From NCBI GenBank assembly GCA_044238935.1, contig JBIICI010000031.1:1-11042 (forward strand): 11,042 bases of DNA, written 5' to 3'. How positions within the stretch are numbered: position 1 is the stretch's first letter; each line of letters begins with the position of its first letter. Made by a program: the position numbers and the translations under genes. The notes under the pieces are model-generated. The model saw nothing but the letters and a program-made list of their open reading frames with translations, was not told the DNA's origin and searched no databases. This DNA is from JBIICI01 sp044238935 (GTDB lineage Bacteria; Pseudomonadota; Alphaproteobacteria; Micavibrionales; Micavibrionaceae). Shown here piece by piece: positions 5,943-11,042 of this stretch.

Positions 5943-7589
5943 TTACCTTTTTACCCCCGAAATCAATCTGATTATATCACGAAATAAAAAAGGGAGGTTT
6001 AATCCCATTGGGGCAGCGACATATCTTGGTTTCCATATAGGGTCAAATTTAGATTTATAACGATGCAACCCTTCGAAATTATAAATTTTATTCCCATGAT
6101 CAAAAACCAACCGCCCCATTTTGTGCCATAATGGCGCTAAGGGGTGGTCTTCTAAACCAGATAAAGGCGCCATACCTAAGGAGAAAAACTCAAAATGCTC
6201 TGATTGCGCCCATAAAATTGTTTCCAACAATAAAGCATCCATCATACCGCGCGGTGTATTGCTTTCATAACGCATTAAATCAATGCCTATTTTCCTGCCC
6301 TCGTTGACAATCCATAAATTTGCAAAGGCAACAATATCACCTTGTGGGTCATACATCACGGCAATAGGGGTATGTTTTAAATAGTCTGGGTTAAAAAACC
6401 CCATGGAAAAGGCTTTTTCGCCCGTCTTCATGGATTTCAACCAACGATCAGAAACATTTTTTAATCGTTGCATCACATGATGATCATAGGGGGGATAGAG
6501 AACGGAAAATTGATACCTCATTTTCTGAATACGATTGCGCGCATTCCTAACGACCTCTTTTTTACGTCCAGAGGGCGTAAAATGCGTCAGATCAATATGT
6601 GCCTCTTCACCCATTTTCAGTAAGATTAAGCCCATATCCAAATATTTTGATAAATAATGATCAGATACTTCGTAAAACGCAACACGACAACCATATTTAT
6701 AGGCCTCAAGCTTGAATGACCATAACAAACTCTCAAAAGACGCCTCATTTCCAATCGGATCCCCCATGCTGATCCAAAATTTTTGGGTACAATCATACAT
6801 TAAAAACGCATCACGGTTGGGTGACCAGAAAATGGATTTATCCCCACATAACGTAAGCCAGCTATTTTGAAACAGGCTTTGAACAACCAATGGCAATACG
6901 GCTTTTGATTCATCTATTTTATCAATTTTAATATAAGGCTTCACCTTTAGAGCGCGCGCGGTAAAAATAATAACCAACGAAAAAATACTCAGACCAATAA
7001 AACGTATAAATCGTGCTGGATCTTGGCTAAATTCAAAAGATCCATGCACCAGATCACGATGACGATGCACATAAAACCCTAAAGCCATCATCAAAAACAC
7101 GCCCCCCACAATTCCCAAACGCCATAAAAAAGGCAAGGAAATGGTTATTAATGAGGCTTCGCGGTTGAAATATTCATAGGACGGCAAGAATAATAATAAA
7201 ACAGTGACATAAAACAATGTTTCAACAATGCTGGTGCCTTTAAAGCTGCTGGTGAGTACCGCAGCAATCAAGAGAATCACCCCAAAATACCACGCATTAT
7301 TCAGGCGCATAAAAATGCCCCGCGATACGAACAGACACAAAATACCACTTAAAGCCGCCGTAAGATATGATATTTCCATGAGGGAAAGCGGCAGCAAAGA
7401 TCCCTTAATCCGCGCGACATACCCCGGAATAGTGGGGGTCACCGCCGACCATAACAAGGTCATGCCGGCGGTAAAGAGCAAGAACGCATAGAATTTCGGC
7501 ATCACCGCTTGGGATAAACGCGATGAAATCAATGTCACAGAGCGGCTATATTGTAAAAAAATACGCTGCCATAATTTTAAAAGAGCCAT
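5943..7589 (-). CDS. Short MprF-type protein, DUF2156 lysylphosphatidylglycerol synthase-like
   Basis: An inner-membrane protein with about six helices (around 33-51, 71-90, 100-115, 122-140, 153-173, 195-212) followed by a cytosolic DUF2156 (GNAT-like) domain from about 225 to the end. MprF landmarks are visible: GDPIG (276-280), GRKKEVVRNARNRIQKM (341-357), SLGMAPLSG (470-478) and YNFEGLHRYKSKFDPIWKPRY (503-523). Such domains transfer an aminoacyl group from charged tRNA to phosphatidylglycerol, lowering surface charge and giving resistance to cationic peptides; the lipid and amino acid used here are not determinable. At 548 residues it is well short of the full-length MprF of about 850 residues with 14 helices, so much of the flippase part is absent. 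The gene follows the XRE regulator by 45 bp. No good ribosome-binding site is seen before ATG 7589. Confidence 0.87.
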   Translation of the reverse strand: MALLKLWQRIFLQYSRSVTLISSRLSQAVMPKFYAFLLFTAGMTLLWSAVTPTIPGYVARIKGSLLPLSLMEISYLTAALSGILCLFVSRGIFMRLNNAWYFGVILLIAAVLTSSFKGTSIVETLFYVTVLLLFLPSYEYFNREASLITISLPFLWRLGIVGGVFLMMALGFYVHRHRDLVHGSFEFSQDPARFIRFIGLSIFSLVIIFTARALKVKPYIKIDKIDESKAVLPLVVQSLFQNSWLTLCGDKSIFWSPNRDAFLMYDCTQKFWISMGDPIGNEASFESLLWSFKLEAYKYGCRVAFYEVSDHYLSKYLDMGLILLKMGEEAHIDLTHFTPSGRKKEVVRNARNRIQKMRYQFSVLYPPYDHHVMQRLKNVSDRWLKSMKTGEKAFSMGFFNPDYLKHTPIAVMYDPQGDIVAFANLWIVNEGRKIGIDLMRYESNTPRGMMDALLLETILWAQSEHFEFFSLGMAPLSGLEDHPLAPLWHKMGRLVFDHGNKIYNFEGLHRYKSKFDPIWKPRYVAAPMGLNLPFLFRDIIRLISGVKR

Positions 7590-7634
7590 AAAAATGCTTT
7601 TTAAAGGGATTAAACTAAGGAATCGTAAAGATCT

Positions 7635-8294
7635 TTATTCTGTGGGATCTTTCCATTCTTGTTTGGTGGGCATAGGGGAATTTTTCCAAATATGTTCAAA
7701 CATCAAACGATTTTCATTGGCGATATTTTGATCTTGGATAACCACCACACGGGGAACATTTAGCCAGCTCATTAAATAAGCCACTTTATTATTGAATATG
7801 ACTTTGACATCACTATCAATATACAGCTCCTTCGGCATCCAGCGATAATCCTCAGCTTTGCCCATATAAAAACTGTTTCCATCTTCTAACAAAGAGCGAA
7901 CGCGGATTCCTGCTTTTTTTATCGCTTTTAGCTTTTGAACATTCATAATATTGGCGCGACGCTCATCAGAGCTGCTTAAGAGCAAATCGCCTTTGGTTTC
8001 ATAGAGTTCCAAATACGCATCTTCCAATAAACGGACAAAACAATCATCGCCCTCATAAATATTGATGATATTTTGAACCTTGCGCACGCCGCCATCGATA
8101 AATTCAATCCCTGCGCCCTCAAACGCTTCGCGGATCTTCGCGTTGGTTTTATCACGCGCGGTGGTGATGCCATTTTCAATGCTGCCGATGGAGGTGGCGG
8201 AAATGCCTGTTTTTTCGGATAGATCAGATTGGCTCCAGTTCAACATACCGCGGGCGGCGCGGATTTGGGCGGTGGTAATCATATTCGTTGTCAT
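7635..8294 (-). CDS. XRE-family regulator with PLD/TrmB-like C-terminal domain
   Basis: A 219-residue protein. Residues 8-60 form a Cro/C1-type helix-turn-helix (AQIRAARGMLNWSQSDLSEK, then GISATSIGSIENG), a version common in alphaproteobacteria that ends FEGAGIEFIDGGVRKV. The remainder (about 80-205) reads like the phospholipase D-like sensor region of TrmB-type regulators: LLLSSSDERRA, KKAGIRVRSLLED, DVKVIFNNKVAYLMSW, VVVIQDQNIANENRLMFEHIW. It has no HKD catalytic pair, so it is likely a ligand-binding or dimer domain. AAGGAAG lies 8 nt before ATG 8294, supporting this start over the internal Met5. The gene begins 21 bp after leuS with no room for a separate promoter, and precedes the MprF-like gene, its most plausible target (inference). 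Confidence 0.82.
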   Translation of the reverse strand: MTTNMITTAQIRAARGMLNWSQSDLSEKTGISATSIGSIENGITTARDKTNAKIREAFEGAGIEFIDGGVRKVQNIINIYEGDDCFVRLLEDAYLELYETKGDLLLSSSDERRANIMNVQKLKAIKKAGIRVRSLLEDGNSFYMGKAEDYRWMPKELYIDSDVKVIFNNKVAYLMSWLNVPRVVVIQDQNIANENRLMFEHIWKNSPMPTKQEWKDPTE

Positions 8295-8315
8295 GCTCTT
8301 TACTTCCTTAAATTT

Positions 8316-10886
8316 TTATGCGGCCACAATATTCACAATCCGTGCAGGGACAGCGATAATCTTTTTGATTGTTAAACCATCAATATATTTTTGAACGTCC
8401 GCTTGCGCAAGGGCAAATTTTTCTAAATCGCTTGCGCTAATATCCCGAACGACAGAAATGCTGGTACGGACTTTGCCGTTAATTTGTACGCCAATGGTGA
8501 TTAAATCCTCTTGTAATAATGCCGCATCGCATACGGGCCATAACAAATCTGCCAATATTGTATTATGCCCCAGATCCGCCCATAATTCTTCTGAAATATG
8601 CGGTGCCATGGGATTGATACAGCGCACCAAAATTTCTAAGGCTTCGCGCAGGGCGTAATCGCCCCCCTCACCATCAATGATTTTGATCTCATTGCTTAAG
8701 GTACGGATACGCGCCACGGCTTTATTCATATGAAACGCATCAATATCCTGCGCCACACCTTGGATGGTTTGATGGGCTTTGCGACGAAGATTTAAGGCAT
8801 CCTCACAAAAATCACTGGGGATAGGCGCATCAACCGCACATAAATGTGGCAAATGATCCTGAATCAGACGGTATAGGCGATTCACATAACGCCATGCGCC
8901 TTCCAAACCGCTTTCCGTCCATTCTAAATCCCGATCAGGCGGGGAGTCGGAGAGGATAAATAAACGTACAGCATCCGCGCCAAACGCATCTAAAATATCT
9001 TGGGGGTCAATGACGTTTTTCTTGGATTTCGACATTTTCTCAACGCGACCCACAGTGACAGGGCTGCCATCATCACATTTGACGTAAACACCCGCATCAT
9101 TTTTCATCACATCACTAGGGAACAGCCATTTACCATGCTGATCCTTATAGGTGATATGATTGACCATGCCTTGGGTATACAACCCCTTAAACGGCTCTTT
9201 GACGTTTAAATAGCCACAATGATTGAGGGCGCGAGTGAAAAAACGGGCGTACAGCAAATGCAAAACCGCATGTTCCACGCCGCCAATATATTGATCCACA
9301 GGTGACCAATAATCCACTTTTGCACGGTCAAACGCCTGTGATGGGTTGGTGGCATCACAATAACGCGCAAAATACCAACTGGACTCAAAGAATGTATCAA
9401 ACGTATCAGTTTCACGAATGGCAGGCTCACCTGTTTCGGGGCACGTCGTATATTTCCATGTTGGGTGATGATCCAATGGATTTCCGGCTTTATCAAAAGT
9501 GACATCATCCGGCAAGCGTACAGGCAACTGATCCTCAGGGACAGGAATACACGCGCCGTCCGATACGCGATACACAACAGGAATCGGGCATCCCCAATAA
9601 CGCTGACGGCTCACCCCCCAATCCCGCAGGCGGAATTGGGTTTTGCCTTGTCCTTTATTCATGGATTCAATGCGCTTGATGATTTCTGATTTTGCGGCTT
9701 CGATGGTTAAACCGTTTAAAAAATCTGAATTTGCCAAGAGTCCTGCATCGCTATAGGCGTCTTTGTCGATGGTAAAATCAGCAGCCGCTATGCCTTCAGG
9801 GATCACAACAGGTTTAATCGGTAAATCATATTTCCGTGCAAAATCCAAATCGCGCTGGTCGTGCGCGGGGACACCAAAAATGGCGCCTGTGCCGTAATCC
9901 ATCAAAATAAAATTGGCTAAATAAACGGGCAGCTGTACGTCTTTCAGGAAAGGATGCTGTACGTGTACGCCTGTGAAAAATCCGATTTTTTCGGCTTGTT
10001 CAATCGCGGCCTCAGATGTGCCAACGGATTGGCATTTTTGGATAAAATCCGCAAATCCATCGCGCTTGCCTGCCAATTCCAACGCTAAAGGATGATCGGG
10101 CGCAAGGGCGACAAAGGACGCGCCAAAAATTGTATCAGGGCGCGTGGTATAGACCTCAATATCTATGTCTGAATCAATAACATCAAATTTAAATTGCAGC
10201 CCTTGTGATTTCCCAATCCAGTTTTCTTGCATCAATCGAACCTTATCAGGCCATTGATCCAGTTCCTTTAAGCCTTCTAATAAATCATCGGCAAAATGGG
10301 TGATTTTTAAAAACCATTGTTTTAGCGTACGCCGTTCCACAGGCGCACCTGAACGCCAACCTTTGCCGTCCACCACTTGCTCATTCGCAAGCACGGTATT
10401 TTCGACAGGATCCCAATTCACCAAAGATTCTTTTTGATAGGCAAGCCCTGATTTTAAGAAATCAAGGAACATTTTTTGTTCATGTTTGTAATAATCGGGG
10501 GAGCAAGTCGCAATTTCACGGCTCCAGTCAATCGATAAGCCCATTGGTTTTAATTGATCGCGCATGGAGGCAATATTTTCATACGTCCATTTTGCAGGGT
10601 GCAAACCGCGTTCAATCGCGGCATTTTCTGCTGGCAGCCCAAACGCATCCCAGCCCATAGGGTGCAGCACATTATAGCCCTGCGCACGGCGAAAACGCGC
10701 AACAACATCACCCAACGAATAATTTCGCACATGCCCAACATGGATGCGCCCTGATGGATAAGGGAACATTTCCAAGACATAATATTTCGGCTTATCCTTG
10801 GTTTCTGTGACCTCAAAACTTTTCTTTGAGTCCCAAATTTTTTGCCATTTGGCTTCGGTTTCACGGATATTATAGCGTTCGGTCAT
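8316..10886 (-). CDS. leuS: Leucyl-tRNA synthetase
   Basis: A class Ia cytosolic enzyme that charges tRNA-Leu, of full bacterial length (856 residues). The HIGH motif is HVGH (49-52, in PYPSGRIHVGHVRN) and the KMSKS loop is intact (617-621). The CP1 editing domain carries the threonine-rich TTRPDT (247-252) and GTGAIFGVPAHDQRD (332-346), whose final Asp is the conserved editing residue, so proofreading looks functional. The C-terminal anticodon-binding and LeuRS-specific segments are complete (ending VPARIVNIVAA). ATG 10886 follows the upstream gene by 34 bp; the ribosome-binding site is weak. It is probably the head of, or an internal gene in, the DUF3576-like-leuS-xre-mprF-like operon. Confidence 0.99.
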   Translation of the reverse strand: MTERYNIRETEAKWQKIWDSKKSFEVTETKDKPKYYVLEMFPYPSGRIHVGHVRNYSLGDVVARFRRAQGYNVLHPMGWDAFGLPAENAAIERGLHPAKWTYENIASMRDQLKPMGLSIDWSREIATCSPDYYKHEQKMFLDFLKSGLAYQKESLVNWDPVENTVLANEQVVDGKGWRSGAPVERRTLKQWFLKITHFADDLLEGLKELDQWPDKVRLMQENWIGKSQGLQFKFDVIDSDIDIEVYTTRPDTIFGASFVALAPDHPLALELAGKRDGFADFIQKCQSVGTSEAAIEQAEKIGFFTGVHVQHPFLKDVQLPVYLANFILMDYGTGAIFGVPAHDQRDLDFARKYDLPIKPVVIPEGIAAADFTIDKDAYSDAGLLANSDFLNGLTIEAAKSEIIKRIESMNKGQGKTQFRLRDWGVSRQRYWGCPIPVVYRVSDGACIPVPEDQLPVRLPDDVTFDKAGNPLDHHPTWKYTTCPETGEPAIRETDTFDTFFESSWYFARYCDATNPSQAFDRAKVDYWSPVDQYIGGVEHAVLHLLYARFFTRALNHCGYLNVKEPFKGLYTQGMVNHITYKDQHGKWLFPSDVMKNDAGVYVKCDDGSPVTVGRVEKMSKSKKNVIDPQDILDAFGADAVRLFILSDSPPDRDLEWTESGLEGAWRYVNRLYRLIQDHLPHLCAVDAPIPSDFCEDALNLRRKAHQTIQGVAQDIDAFHMNKAVARIRTLSNEIKIIDGEGGDYALREALEILVRCINPMAPHISEELWADLGHNTILADLLWPVCDAALLQEDLITIGVQINGKVRTSISVVRDISASDLEKFALAQADVQKYIDGLTIKKIIAVPARIVNIVAA

Positions 10887-10920
10887 GGTGGTTCACTTTG
10901 TTTGTTGATTATGACTTAAA

Positions 10921-11042
10921 TTAGCGTGATTTTTCGAGATCCGCAACCCGCAAAGCGCGGGCGCGGCGTAAAATTGCGTTTTCTAGGGCAGTTTGGGCAA
11001 CTATATCCGCGGGCACATCCACCCACGCACCCTTTATGTTTT
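10921..11042 (-). CDS. C-terminal end of a probable DUF3576-family protein (partial)
   Basis: Forty codons are visible, running off the right edge. They include GAWVDVPADIVAQTALENA, then ILRRARALRVADLEKSR and TAA at 10921-10923. The LENAILRRARALR ending resembles the C-terminus of DUF3576 proteins, which are often encoded just upstream of leuS in alphaproteobacteria. The identification rests on this tail and on position, so it is tentative. It lies 34 bp upstream of leuS on the same strand and is probably cotranscribed. Confidence 0.5.
   Translation of the reverse strand, partial: NIKGAWVDVPADIVAQTALENAILRRARALRVADLEKSR

Noticed and set aside
9206..9577. 123-codon minus-strand ORF inside leuS
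   Set aside because: Out-of-frame shadow of the leuS coding sequence, with no independent start signals.
1..11042. CRISPR array, insertion sequence, prophage or defence island
   Set aside because: No regularly spaced repeats, transposase, integrase or phage genes were found on either strand.

Overview
The window looks like a piece of an alphaproteobacterial chromosome with moderately low GC. The leucyl-tRNA synthetase, LepA and XRE regulator sequences, and an apparent DUF3576-leuS adjacency, fit that group; the order cannot be fixed from sequence alone. An anhydromuramic acid kinase implies a peptidoglycan-recycling cell, which argues against wall-less endosymbionts. No tRNA, rRNA, CRISPR array or insertion sequence was seen.

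Layout, left to right. (1) 1-2126: anmK (minus, cut by the left edge) diverges from tyrS (plus). (2) 2164-3454: a compact regulator/effector cassette. A MarR-family gene (minus) diverges from a single-domain rhodanese gene and a DoxX-family membrane protein gene (plus). The shared 93-bp gap holds two copies of one palindromic operator core, GTTGCATNNGCAAC, one of them at the centre of a perfect 32-bp palindrome. (3) 3455-3764: non-coding, with stem-loops after doxX, a cloverleaf-foldable palindromic repeat and a 36-codon relic of metK (S-adenosylmethionine synthetase) that is not an intact gene. (4) 3765-5570: lepA (minus). (5) 5571-5942: two overlapping, unannotated small ORFs (45 and 34 codons, minus), with a good sigma70-type promoter and Shine-Dalgarno sites, followed by a promoter that would start lepA mRNA at or next to its ATG. 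(6) 5943-11042: a probable minus-strand operon, reading from the right: end of a DUF3576-like gene, leuS, an XRE regulator with a PLD/TrmB-like C-terminal half, and a short MprF-type (DUF2156) lysyl-phosphatidylglycerol synthase-like protein.

How the parts may work together. tyrS, leuS and lepA are translation housekeeping genes. The MarR-rhodanese-DoxX cassette is probably a self-regulated redox or thiol-stress unit: rhodaneses carry sulfane sulfur on a cysteine, and a DoxX/rhodanese (SseA)/SodA membrane complex has been described in Mycobacterium tuberculosis. The XRE regulator next to the MprF-like protein may form a surface-charge module. Points most worth a second look are the metK relic, the 32-bp palindromic operator, the small-ORF pair, the cloverleaf repeat and the predicted leaderless starts of marR and lepA.
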